Source: Dictyobacter vulcani (lineage in GTDB: Bacteria; Chloroflexota; Ktedonobacteria; Ktedonobacterales; Ktedonobacteraceae). Taken from it: a stretch of DNA of 64,000 nucleotides. This document shows, one piece after another, positions 19,201-26,621 of the stretch (the stretch's first letter is position 1; every line of letters begins with the position of its first letter). The stretch spans positions 3,906,001-3,970,000 of the forward strand of contig NZ_BKZW01000001.1 in NCBI RefSeq assembly GCF_008974265.1, written 5' to 3'. A program made the translations under genes and the position numbers. The notes under the pieces are model-generated. The model did not search any database. It was not told where the DNA came from and saw nothing but the letters and a program-made list of their open reading frames with translations.

Positions 19201-19805
19201 CCACTGGTGTCCAGTGAGACCTGCGCTTGAATAGGGACCTCGCGGCCAACTTCTTTCATGGCCTGGCGTAGTCCAGTAATGGTGGCTCGCACCTCAAGAA
19301 TATCCTGACTGGTCTCGATCAAGAAAACATCGATTCCGCCCTGGAGCAGGCTGGTGCCTTGCTCGCGGAAGATAGCCACCAGTTGTTGATAGGTAATGTT
19401 GCTGAGCAATGGATCGTCGGAGGAGGGGAGCATGCCGGTGGGACCGACCGAGCCGGCGACAAAGCGGGGCTGTTCGGGTGTACTGTAGCGATCGGCCACC
19501 TTGCGGGCCAACTGGGCGGCAGTAAAATTCACCTCGTGGGTCAACTGACCCAGCCCATATTCGTCCAGCTTTAAGCGACTTGCGGTAAAAGAATCGGTCT
19601 CAATGACATCACAGCCCGCTTCCATAAAGCCCGTATGGATTTCTTCGATTACGGATGGTCTGGTCAGGACCAGGTATTCGTTACAGCCTTCCGTCTTTTC
19701 ACCGCCGTAGTCTTCTGCGGTAAGTTGATAACGTTGAATATTAGTGCCCATGGCCCCATCATAAATTAAAATATGTTGGGCCAGTGTATCGAGAAATTGG
19801 CTCAT
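16224..19805 (-). CDS. metH: Cobalamin-dependent methionine synthase
   Basis: 1,193 residues from the ATG at 19805 (GGAGG six bases upstream); an earlier frame start at 19862 lacks a site. Full modular order: homocysteine/zinc domain (about 1-330, with LNCATGPEH and GGCCGSS supplying the Cys ligands), pterin-binding domain (about 350-610), B12 cap and Rossmann domain with DVHDIGKN at about 752 for the axial His, and a C-terminal AdoMet activation domain (about 930-1193, with YPCQSSGNELL). It transfers the methyl group of methyl-THF to homocysteine. No B12 or SAM riboswitch was recognised upstream. Confidence 0.96.
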   Translation of the reverse strand: MSQFLDTLAQHILIYDGAMGTNIQRYQLTAEDYGGEKTEGCNEYLVLTRPSVIEEIHTGFMEAGCDVIETDSFTASRLKLDEYGLGQLTHEVNFTAAQLARKVADRYSTPEQPRFVAGSVGPTGMLPSSDDPLLSNITYQQLVAIFREQGTSLLQGGIDVFLIETSQDILEVRATITGLRQAMKEVGREVPIQAQVSLDTSGRMLLGTDIAAVMTTLLGLRVDIIGLNCATGPEHMREPVRFLAENCPLPISTIPNAGIPLNVNGQAVYPMEPEPMAQALLDFVTEFGVNIIGGCCGSSHEHLRAIVKACRNAPRQPRPIADNNIVQKDFQQITPSFLSSGIRAISLQQDPAPLIVGERVNATGSRKAKRALLADDYDTLLAIGREQVEGGAHVLDVQVALTERTDEDVQMATLVKKLSMGNEAPLVIDSTEADVIKAALEIAPGRVMINSINMEMGRQRIDNVVPMAIEHGSAVIALTIDEISMGKTTARKVEIAHKIYDICVNEYGLSPNSLIFDPLTFPITTGQEELQTAAIETLDAIKQIKAELPGVMTILGVSNGSFGLKPHARAVLNSVFLYHAVKAGLDMAIVNPTHITPYTEIDAEQRQLADDLIFNRPEALPNYINYFESHGPQKNEGNDKVDPTEGMNVAERIHWQILHRRKEGIEPLIDQVVAERATSMEVNNNDAAVNVLNTVLLPAMKDVGDRFGAGELILPFVLQSAEVMKRSVAHLENYLEKQEGYTKGKVVLATVYGDVHDIGKNLVNTILSNNGYTVYDLGKQVPLNTILEKAIEVKADVIGLSALLVSTSKQMPLCVKELHKRNLSFPVIIGGAAINRSFGRRILFVDEQKADSTPNPYEPGVFYARDAFEGLDIVDKLTKSTEEHQKFVQRIQHEAIDERNKKNAKPAEVVTTSATELATPSSSIKPVTAPPTPPFWGARMLERIGLEDVAVCMDYKTLYRLHWGGKTHGEEFTRLVEQDFKPRLERMLREARQQRTLHPKAVYGYYPCQSSGNELLVYDPDLYQQKGERKEVTRFVFRRQTEHDKLCMADYFASVESGLVDVLPLQVVTMGDEASVAIQALQDQGNYSESYFLHGLAVEMAEGLAEYTNRIVRQELKLEGERGRRYSWGYPAIPDLTDHEKLFKLLPVEQTIGVNLTEAHQLVPEQSTAAMVVHHPQSVYFAIRVQNEETIGV

Positions 19806-20023
19806 GTATCCTCCGTACTGCTGGGGGGATAAGCGGTGTTTGCTCCCCGGATGACGCTGCATATAGAGTCAGGCGCTGATGAAATCAGATGAATTGTTTC
19901 AATCCAGGCACGGAGCGCGTTTCTTGTGGATGTAAACTACTGCCCTATCCATAGCAAAACACAATTGTCACGCGTCAGGGCATGACAACCTGTAGTCACT
20001 TCTATACACCCTCTATCTAGTCG

Positions 20024-20507
20024 TTTGTCAAACATCAAATGATGGGAGAGCGGGGATGCAAGGGGCGGCAAGCCCCTTGACTGGGGACCGGGGGCTGTGC
20101 CCCAGAATCCCCCCCCATCCCGCCCGCGAAGCGGGCGCACAACCCACCAAATGATGGAGAGTGGGGATGCAAGGGGCGGCGAGCCCCTTGACTGGGGGAT
20201 CGGGGGCTGTGCCCCCGGAATCCCCCCCCCCATCCCGCCGCGAAGCGGGCGCACAACTCATCAAACGATGGGAGAGCGGGGATGCAAGGGGCGGCGAGCC
20301 CCTTGACTGGGGGATCGGGGGCTGTGCCCCCGGAATTCCCCCCCCATCCCGCCCGCGAAGCGGGCGCACAACCCATCAAATGATGGGAGAGCGGGGATGC
20401 AAGGGGCGGCGAGCCCCTTGACTGGGGGATCGGGGGCTGTGCCCCGGAATTCCCCCCCATCCCGCCCGCGAAGCGGGCGCACAACCCATCACACGAAGTT
20501 TGACAAA
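20024..20507. repeat. Tandem array of four GC-rich hairpin units, bounded by inverted repeat
   Basis: Four units of about 112-115 bp start with GATGGGAGAGCGGGGATGC at about 20041, 20153, 20267 and 20382. Each has three palindromes: GGGGC-GGCGA-GCCCC, GGGGGC-TGT-GCCCCC and GCCCGCGAAGCGGGC. Units differ by small changes and by the length of C-runs. The whole is bounded by TTTGTCAAAC (20024-20033) and GTTTGACAAA (20498-20507). It lies between the divergent metH and GCS2 genes. Long reading frames through it are Pro/Gly/Arg-rich by-products of the repeat. Confidence 0.85.
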
Positions 20508-20734
20508 GTACTGGCCTCTGGCCAGATAGCAAATATCTCTTTGGAGTATAGGTGTTATGGTGTATTATAACATGTGTTGCGAACAAATAGAAATTCATTG
20601 TTTCGGGTGTTGCAGCTTTTTGTCAACCCTACGTGAGGTTGACCCGGATAAATCTGTAATGTAGAGTCTTAACCTTCTTTCTGCGCGTAACAATAGTAAA
20701 ACTATCAACTGGATTTTGAGAGAGGTGTTGGTAT

Positions 20735-21907
20735 ATGACCAATCGTTTTATGCTTGGTATTGAGGAAGAGTTCCAGTTAGTTGATGTTCGCACAGGGAAG
20801 CTGGCCTCACGGGCTCAGAGTATTTTAGCTAAAGGCGCTCCAATTTTTGATGAGCAGATCAAGCCAGAAATGTTGCAATCGGTGCTGGAATTTGTCTCGC
20901 CTGTCTTGCCAGATATCGGCGCGGCCCGTATGGAGTTATATACCTCGCGTGCGCTACTGGCCAGGATTCTGGAGAAGGAGCATCTGGCCTTGATCAGTGC
21001 CGGTACGCATCCTAGCTCTTCATGGCAGGATCAGAAGCCCACCCCAAAGGAACGTTATCGTGAACTGGAAGAAGAGTATCAGGATGTAGCTCGCTCAATC
21101 TTGATCTTTGGCTTGCATGTACATGTATCCATAGCCTCAAAAGAGCTTGCGGTCAAGGTCATGAATCAGGTTCGCACCTGGCTACCACAGATCCTGGCAC
21201 TATCATCTAATTCGCCATTCTGGAATGGCCGTATGACAGGCATCAAATCCTATCGCTCGGTAGCCTGGAAGCGTTTCCCACGCAGTGGGACGCCAGATGT
21301 GTTCAGAAATCAGGCGCACTTCGATGGTTTTGTCAACGATCTGGTCGAGATGGGCTGTATTGATGATGGCAAAAAGATCTGGTGGGATATTCGGCCCCAT
21401 CCCTTCTTTGATACCATCGAGTTTCGTATCTGTGATATGCCTGGTACCATTGAGGATACCCTTGCGCTGGCCGCGCTTTGTCAGGCCCTGATCGCCAAAC
21501 TTTCTGCCATGGATGAACAAGGCAAAGATGTTCCGGTGCTGTCGCGTGATTTGATTGATGAGAACAAGTGGCGTGCCATGCGCTATGGCCTGGATGCCGA
21601 GGTGGCAGATTTCGTTGGACGCCGTCGCCTCTCTATGCGGGACTCCATTCGTGAATTGCTCGACTTTGTCGATGATGTGGTAGATGAACTGGGGAGCCGC
21701 AAAGAGATCACCTATATCCGTACGCTGCTGGATGATCCACAGGGAACTGGAGCCGATCGGCAGCTGGCTATCTATGAGGAAACCAATGACGCGGATAAAG
21801 TCAGCCAGTTTCTGATCGAGCGAACGATGCAAGGTGTGCAACTCGAAGACGCCAGCTTATACGATAAATTCATCCGCTTCAAGCCGCAAGAAATACTGCC
21901 TCAGTGA
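20735..21907 (+). CDS. Carboxylate-amine ligase, glutamate-cysteine ligase type 2 (YbdK/EgtA-like)
   Basis: 390 residues of the GCS2 family: LGIEEEFQLVD at the N-terminus (Mg/ATP site), SAGTHP, GLHVHVSI and the FRICDMPGT region are in family order. Members make gamma-glutamylcysteine or related amides. AGAGAGGTG before the ATG gives a good start. The next gene on the opposite strand is a class V aminotransferase; no egtB or egtD is present, so a thiol role is only a guess. Confidence 0.88.
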   Translation: MTNRFMLGIEEEFQLVDVRTGKLASRAQSILAKGAPIFDEQIKPEMLQSVLEFVSPVLPDIGAARMELYTSRALLARILEKEHLALISAGTHPSSSWQDQKPTPKERYRELEEEYQDVARSILIFGLHVHVSIASKELAVKVMNQVRTWLPQILALSSNSPFWNGRMTGIKSYRSVAWKRFPRSGTPDVFRNQAHFDGFVNDLVEMGCIDDGKKIWWDIRPHPFFDTIEFRICDMPGTIEDTLALAALCQALIAKLSAMDEQGKDVPVLSRDLIDENKWRAMRYGLDAEVADFVGRRRLSMRDSIRELLDFVDDVVDELGSRKEITYIRTLLDDPQGTGADRQLAIYEETNDADKVSQFLIERTMQGVQLEDASLYDKFIRFKPQEILPQ

Positions 21908-21915
21908 CATGGTCG

Positions 21916-21948
21916 AAAGGGCATTCTCCTGCTGGAATGCCCTTTCTT
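21916..21948 (+). terminator. Rho-independent terminator
   Basis: 10-bp arms AAAGGGCATT and AATGCCCTTT with a 10-base loop, then TCTT, just after the ligase stop. The A-rich side also allows use by the convergent aminotransferase gene. Confidence 0.75.
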
Positions 21949-21961
21949 GCTGGTCCAAGTA

Positions 21962-23146
21962 TTAAAAATCTGCCAGTTGTGCAATGGCTGAGCTAAAGCG
22001 TGTGAGCTCTTCGGGCGTATTATAATAGTGCAATGAAGCTCGGACCATGGTGGTTAATCCACGTGCATCCATATCCAGCAGGGTCGAGTTACGCACAGCC
22101 ACCGATACATTAATCTGCTGTTTCGCCAGTTGCTGTTTGATCTCCTCAGGCTCAATTCCCTCGACTGTGAAGGTCACGATGCCGCATTGCGTAACGCCCC
22201 GATCCCGTACAATCACACCAGGAATAGGACTCAACTGGGTACGCAGATTATAGGACAGGTCTTTAATGCGACGCCAGATGGCATCGATGCCCCAATCCAT
22301 GGCATAGTCGATGGCAGTAGCCAGCCCGATTTTACCAGCGTAATTCGTCTCCCAGGTCTCAAAGCGGCGTGCATCCTTACGAATCTCATAGCTTTCCGGG
22401 GAGGTCCAGTTAGCGGAATGCAGATCCAGAAATACTGGTTCCATCTGCTCAATCCGCTCGCGACGTATATAGAGGAAACCTGTGCCACGAGGACCGCGCA
22501 GATACTTGCGGCCAGTGGTAGAGAGGATATCGCAGCCAATCTTCTGCACATCAATCGGCATCTGTCCCACTGATTGACAGGCATCCACCAGATAAAGGAT
22601 GCCAGCCTCACGTGCAACCTTTCCGATCTCCGCGATTGGATTCACCAATCCACCGCTGGTTGGTACATGGGTAATCGAAATAAGCCTGACGCGCTCATCC
22701 AGCATATTGCGCAGAGCCTCGACCGAAACCTGTCCATAGGCATCATCTGGAATCGCCTCTACCACCGCTCCAGTCTTCTGTGTCACCTGTAAATACGCAA
22801 TATAATTGCTGGCGTATTCCGACATCGACGTCAAGATACGATCCCCGGCCTTAAAGGGAAGTGCATAAAAAGCCATATCCCAGGCCCTGGTTGCATTCTC
22901 CATAAAGGCAATCTCATCCCGTGAACAATTAATCAAGGCCGCAGCCGCATCATAGGCATGTTCAAGTACCGCCTGCTGCCGCTCAACCGCTTCATAGCCG
23001 CCGATCTGTGCTTCCAGTTGTAAATGAGCCACTGTGGCCTCCAGGACTGGTTGTGGCATCAAAGATGAGCCCGCATTATTCAAATGTAGAATGTGCTGGC
23101 TTCCTGGTGTCTCCTGACGTGCCCGCTCAATATCAAATAAAGCCAT
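21962..23146 (-). CDS. Class V aminotransferase (PLP-dependent)
   Basis: 394 residues, fold type I. LNNAGSS near the N-terminus, the cofactor Asp in LVDACQSVGQMP, and the PLP Lys in STTGRKYLRGPRG are all seen, and the end carries the usual VRASLHYYNT segment. The closest groups are cysteine desulfurase-like and isopenicillin-N-epimerase-like enzymes, including EgtE. There is no active-site Cys loop typical of IscS/NifS that I can recognise, so the substrate stays open. Confidence 0.85.
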   Translation of the reverse strand: MALFDIERARQETPGSQHILHLNNAGSSLMPQPVLEATVAHLQLEAQIGGYEAVERQQAVLEHAYDAAAALINCSRDEIAFMENATRAWDMAFYALPFKAGDRILTSMSEYASNYIAYLQVTQKTGAVVEAIPDDAYGQVSVEALRNMLDERVRLISITHVPTSGGLVNPIAEIGKVAREAGILYLVDACQSVGQMPIDVQKIGCDILSTTGRKYLRGPRGTGFLYIRRERIEQMEPVFLDLHSANWTSPESYEIRKDARRFETWETNYAGKIGLATAIDYAMDWGIDAIWRRIKDLSYNLRTQLSPIPGVIVRDRGVTQCGIVTFTVEGIEPEEIKQQLAKQQINVSVAVRNSTLLDMDARGLTTMVRASLHYYNTPEELTRFSSAIAQLADF

Positions 23147-23311
23147 AAGTTCCCTCCCCTTTTTTCTCTATTGTAGCAGACTACTCATCTATTCTCCAAA
23201 GCTTGAAATGTCAGATTGAGAAATGAGAATGAAGTGGATTTTTATACTTGCCAATGTGCTTGATAACTCATATGCTAAAACGAGTGGATATATTTTCAAA
23301 TAGGAGTGGCG

Positions 23312-24343
23312 ATGAAGACGTATAATCTTTGTCTTTTAGGCTTTGGGAATGTTGGGCGTGCGTTATTGCGCCTGTTGCAAGAGAAAACCGTTGAGCTGCG
23401 TGAGCGCTATGCGATCGAGTGGCGTCTGACCGGTGTGGCCACACGTCAGCTGGGATGGCTGGCAGATCCCGCAGGACTGGATGTTGCGGCTCTGCTTGAT
23501 GGCGGTGTTGAACAGATTGCGGCCTATCAGGATGTGCGTGGCTGGCTGGCTGCGGCCCGGGCGGATGTGTTGTTTGAGTTGACCTCGCTGGATGTAGCGA
23601 CCGGCCAGCCGGCGATTGAACATATCCGGGCGGCGCTGGAACATGGAGCGCATGCTATTACCGCCAACAAGGGTACGGTGGTACATGGTTATCAGGAGCT
23701 GTCGGAACTGGCGCGCAAGCAGCAGCGGCGTTTTCTGTTTGAGGCAACGGTGATCGGCGGGGCCCCGATTTTTTCGCTTTTTGATACCACGTTACCAGCC
23801 GCGAACCTGTTGCGCTTTCGTGGGTTATTGAATGCGACCAGCAATGTCATTATCGAGGAGATGGAGCGCGGCAAAAACTTTGCGGATGCAGTCAGGACTG
23901 CTCAGGAGCTAGGCATCGCTGAGACTGATCCAGCGGCCGATGTAGATGGCTGGGATGCGGCGGTCAAAATCTGTGCGATCTCCACGGTCTTGATGCGTAA
24001 GCCGATTACGCTGGAACAAATCGAGTTAGAGGGGATACGTAACCTGAGTGTGGATCAAGTGCAGGCAGCTCGTGCAGCCGGAACTCCCTATAAACTGGTT
24101 GCTCAGGTGGAACGGCTGGAACAGGGTGTTAAGGCGTTTGTGCGACCTGAGCCTATCGCTGCTGATGATCCACTGGCAGGTGTTACAGGCGGATCGCTGC
24201 TGGCCCACTTTGAGCTGGATGTATTGCCAGGCTTAACGGTCAAGCTGGATGTGCCGGATAAAGGTCCCGCCGGACCTCTCGGCCCGGCGGTGACGGCGTA
24301 TGACGTGCTGGCCGATTTTATTCGCGCCGTCCAGCAGTCATAA
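23312..24343 (+). CDS. Homoserine dehydrogenase (short form, no ACT domain)
   Basis: 343 residues. NAD(P)-binding LGFGNVGRALL at about 7-17, TANKGTVV at about 116, and the substrate/catalytic motif DPAADVDGWDAAVK at about 208-222 with its Lys. It reduces aspartate semialdehyde to homoserine, the branch to Met, Thr and Ile. I chose the ATG at 23312 with TAGGAG ahead of it, over a GTG at 23306. The ACT regulatory domain of the longer forms is absent. Confidence 0.88.
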   Translation: MKTYNLCLLGFGNVGRALLRLLQEKTVELRERYAIEWRLTGVATRQLGWLADPAGLDVAALLDGGVEQIAAYQDVRGWLAAARADVLFELTSLDVATGQPAIEHIRAALEHGAHAITANKGTVVHGYQELSELARKQQRRFLFEATVIGGAPIFSLFDTTLPAANLLRFRGLLNATSNVIIEEMERGKNFADAVRTAQELGIAETDPAADVDGWDAAVKICAISTVLMRKPITLEQIELEGIRNLSVDQVQAARAAGTPYKLVAQVERLEQGVKAFVRPEPIAADDPLAGVTGGSLLAHFELDVLPGLTVKLDVPDKGPAGPLGPAVTAYDVLADFIRAVQQS

Positions 24344-24351
24344 AAGATCTG

Positions 24352-26001
24352 TTAGGGCAGACCGACGACATGTAGATTCTGCGGATGCTCGACGATAAAG
24401 CGATATTCGATGATATATTCGCCATTAGCCGGCAAGAGTTGTTCCCAGGTTAAGAGTTCTAACTTGGTGCGCTCAACCGGCTGGGGTGTGATAGTCTGGA
24501 CTCTTACTTTGATGCGCTCATGTTGTGGCACAGGAATATGGTCCTTAATCACCACCTTACGCGGGCTGGTGGCATAGTTATGGACGGTAATCCGGTAAGC
24601 ATAGGTGCTGCGCCGGATATCCCCTTGTAAGAGGTTTCCTTTATCCACGGAGCGCTCAATTGGCTCACGTTTAATTTTCAGGCTATCGTCGATGCCCAGG
24701 AAGATTTTGAATTCTTCTCTGGCAGCGGTAAAGGCCAGTTTGGTTGTGCCGACATACTCGGCATCCAGGAAAATGCTGGCCTGTCCCTCTAGCAGGATGC
24801 GTTCGGTGGTGTTGGTGATCGTTGCTCGTACATGAGCATTGGTCTCAAGGGCTGGCGCGCTGACATAATCAAAATCCGCTGGCAAATCATCGCGGGCAAT
24901 GGTTGTCTTGTGTGGTGAGTTGTCCGAGGGAATATCGATCGAGCGTCCAACCCGGAAGACCAGGGCCGTGCCACTGCGTTCAACTGTAGCCGTAGCTACC
25001 TCTGCCTCGACCGGAGCCGGTAGGGCTTCCTCTGCCAGACTTTGCATTTCCATATCGCCGGTGATGTCCATGCTTGATTTTCTGGCCATGGCCATTGGTC
25101 TGGCGCGGGAGACACTGGCACCAAAGGCCGGTGCCGCGCCCGGGACTGCCAGGGGACGTGGTGGCGGTGGATTATACTCTTTAAGATACCAGGGTTGTAG
25201 TTCTGGCAGAATAGCGGCCAGGCTGGGCCTGGCGGTCGAGAGTGCCAGTTCAACTTGATCCCAGTTTTCGCCCGTGGATTGTTGGACCATACCAATGTAG
25301 GTCAGCTCAACCCGGCCCCGGTTCTGCTGCTCATCCATATGGACACGGATATCGTATTGTGGATACCAGGAGGCGTTGCGAACCAGATAGGAGATCTCTA
25401 CTTCAAGTTCACCTGGCTGAGCCAGTTCTACCAGGATCACGGCCGCCTGACGATCGGTGCCGGTATCATTGCCCTGGCGCTGATAATATTCACGCTGTTT
25501 GGCATCGATCTCCAACTGCAATTGCTGCATCTGTATCTCAAGCTGCAATGCCGCCTCGGCATCTTGCGTCGTCTGTGTGGACATAAAACTGAAAAAATCA
25601 GAGCACTCCTGGGGCTTTATCTGGCCACGAGCCAGTCCACGCGCAAAATCTTTCGATTGTTCGCCCAGGGAGCGGAGCCACTGCCGCCGATCATTCAATG
25701 CATCTTGTCTGGACTGAAGTAGTCTGTATTGTTGTTGCAGCTTCTCCAGTTCTGTTTGAAGGTGCGCAAAGTCCTCTTCAGGGGGCCGTGGATAAAAAGC
25801 AGTTGTAATATCTACATTCAGGATCCGTGTGCCTTCTGGTCCTCGACCTGAAGCACGGAGCGAGTCACGCAAAAACTGCGGCAAATTATTCACACGGATC
25901 TCATGCTCACCTGCCTCCAGTGTGATTTTTCCCTGGCGCGTCACCAGCGCCCGATCGGAATAGACCGTGACGGCCGTAATTGCTGCGGTAATATCATCCA
26001 T
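24352..26001 (-). CDS. Mucoidy inhibitor MuiA-like protein (DUF4140/DUF4139)
   Basis: 549 residues from the ATG at 26001 (MDDITAAITAVTVYSDRALVTR), the typical family start. The DUF4140 domain is at about 1-100, a coiled coil with many Gln at about 80-195, then the DUF4139 beta-rich domain (about 210-549) with EVEISYLVRNASWYPQYDIR. The role of the family is not settled. No signal peptide is seen. It converges on the homoserine dehydrogenase gene with only 8 bp between, so neither has a separate terminator. Confidence 0.85.
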   Translation of the reverse strand: MDDITAAITAVTVYSDRALVTRQGKITLEAGEHEIRVNNLPQFLRDSLRASGRGPEGTRILNVDITTAFYPRPPEEDFAHLQTELEKLQQQYRLLQSRQDALNDRRQWLRSLGEQSKDFARGLARGQIKPQECSDFFSFMSTQTTQDAEAALQLEIQMQQLQLEIDAKQREYYQRQGNDTGTDRQAAVILVELAQPGELEVEISYLVRNASWYPQYDIRVHMDEQQNRGRVELTYIGMVQQSTGENWDQVELALSTARPSLAAILPELQPWYLKEYNPPPPRPLAVPGAAPAFGASVSRARPMAMARKSSMDITGDMEMQSLAEEALPAPVEAEVATATVERSGTALVFRVGRSIDIPSDNSPHKTTIARDDLPADFDYVSAPALETNAHVRATITNTTERILLEGQASIFLDAEYVGTTKLAFTAAREEFKIFLGIDDSLKIKREPIERSVDKGNLLQGDIRRSTYAYRITVHNYATSPRKVVIKDHIPVPQHERIKVRVQTITPQPVERTKLELLTWEQLLPANGEYIIEYRFIVEHPQNLHVVGLP

Positions 26002-26330
26002 ATATGCATGCCTTCCCTTCCTACCGGTCAAATGTATGAACCTTATTGTTGCAGCGTATCAGGTTTGTATGCAGAAATAACTTTTTTTGATAGAGTACAT
26101 TATAAAGTCGCGTGGTGAGTTATGGCAATGGTGTACATCGCGACCGGGCGGTATTGATGGTTGTTTGTTTCAGAGCTACACTATGAAGTACGCAGTAGAG
26201 CCTGAAAAGTTTTGCTCAATCCTGCATTCTTTGACATGTTCAGAGTATATATTCCTTTTGAGCCGTAGCCATCTATCGATGCCGTACAAACAGTACCACC
26301 TTTTGACAGAAGGGGCTTTAGCCAGCCGCA

Positions 26331-26358
26331 AACCGCCGTCTCTTTAGAGCGTGCGGTT
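26331..26358. repeat. Left-end hairpin of TnpB element
   Basis: AACCGC...GCGGTT arms with an inner CTCT/AGAG stem. Directly downstream is GGAGTGTTCAGG (26360-26371), whose GGAGTGT core recurs twice beyond the tnpB stop (28153-28161 and 28187-28195). This supports placing the element's left end near here. The rest of 26002-26402 shows no gene. Confidence 0.45.
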
Positions 26359-26402
26359 AGGAGTGTTCAGGCTTTAGCCAGAAACTTGTTCTGGTAAATC
26401 TC

Positions 26403-26437
26403 TTGCATGTATGTAGTAAATATAGTATAATTACTAC
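26403..26437 (+). promoter_or_regulatory. Promoter and palindromic operator of the RHH-tnpB genes
   Basis: TTGCAT (26403-26408) and a perfect TATAAT (26426-26431) are 17 bases apart. The arms GTAGTAA (26413-26419) and TTACTAC (26431-26437) form a perfect palindrome over the -10 box and end exactly at the ATG. With this spacing transcription should begin at or within a base or two of the start codon, giving a leaderless message. The palindrome is a natural operator for the encoded small DNA-binding protein. Confidence 0.7.
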
Positions 26438-26602
26438 ATGAGCACACCAGAATATACAACCACTCGTATATGGGTACAAACATTACGAACACTCAAGCTC
26501 GTTGCTGCCATGAGCCAGGAAAGCATGGTCAAAGTCATGGACAGACTGGTACAGCAAGAGTTAGCACGCCTCAAAGAGCTCGAGGCAAAACAGATGAATT
26601 AA
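26438..26602 (+). CDS. Small ribbon-helix-helix-like regulator upstream of tnpB
   Basis: 54 residues: MSTPEYTTTRIWVQTLRTLK, then VAAMSQESMVKVMDRLVQQELARLKE split by a turn. The pattern of a short beta strand, a helix, a S-ES turn and a second helix matches CopG/Arc-type ribbon-helix-helix proteins. It ends 19 bp before tnpB, with AAGGAAGGA between for translation of tnpB. It probably represses its own promoter and therefore TnpB production. A role as an antitoxin is possible but there is no toxin gene. Confidence 0.65.
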   Translation: MSTPEYTTTRIWVQTLRTLKLVAAMSQESMVKVMDRLVQQELARLKELEAKQMN

Positions 26603-26621
26603 AGGAAGGAAGAAACCAGGG

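Noticed and set aside
19806-20023. Cobalamin or SAM riboswitch before metH
   Set aside because: No B12-box or SAM riboswitch core motif was recognised in the leader on the minus strand.
20024-20507. CRISPR array
   Set aside because: Units are directly adjacent copies of 112-115 bp with no unique spacers, and no cas gene is near.
19937-20598. Open frames of 105-187 codons in the hairpin array
   Set aside because: Their Pro/Gly/Arg-rich repeats are only translations of the tandem DNA units; the same array is open in several frames.
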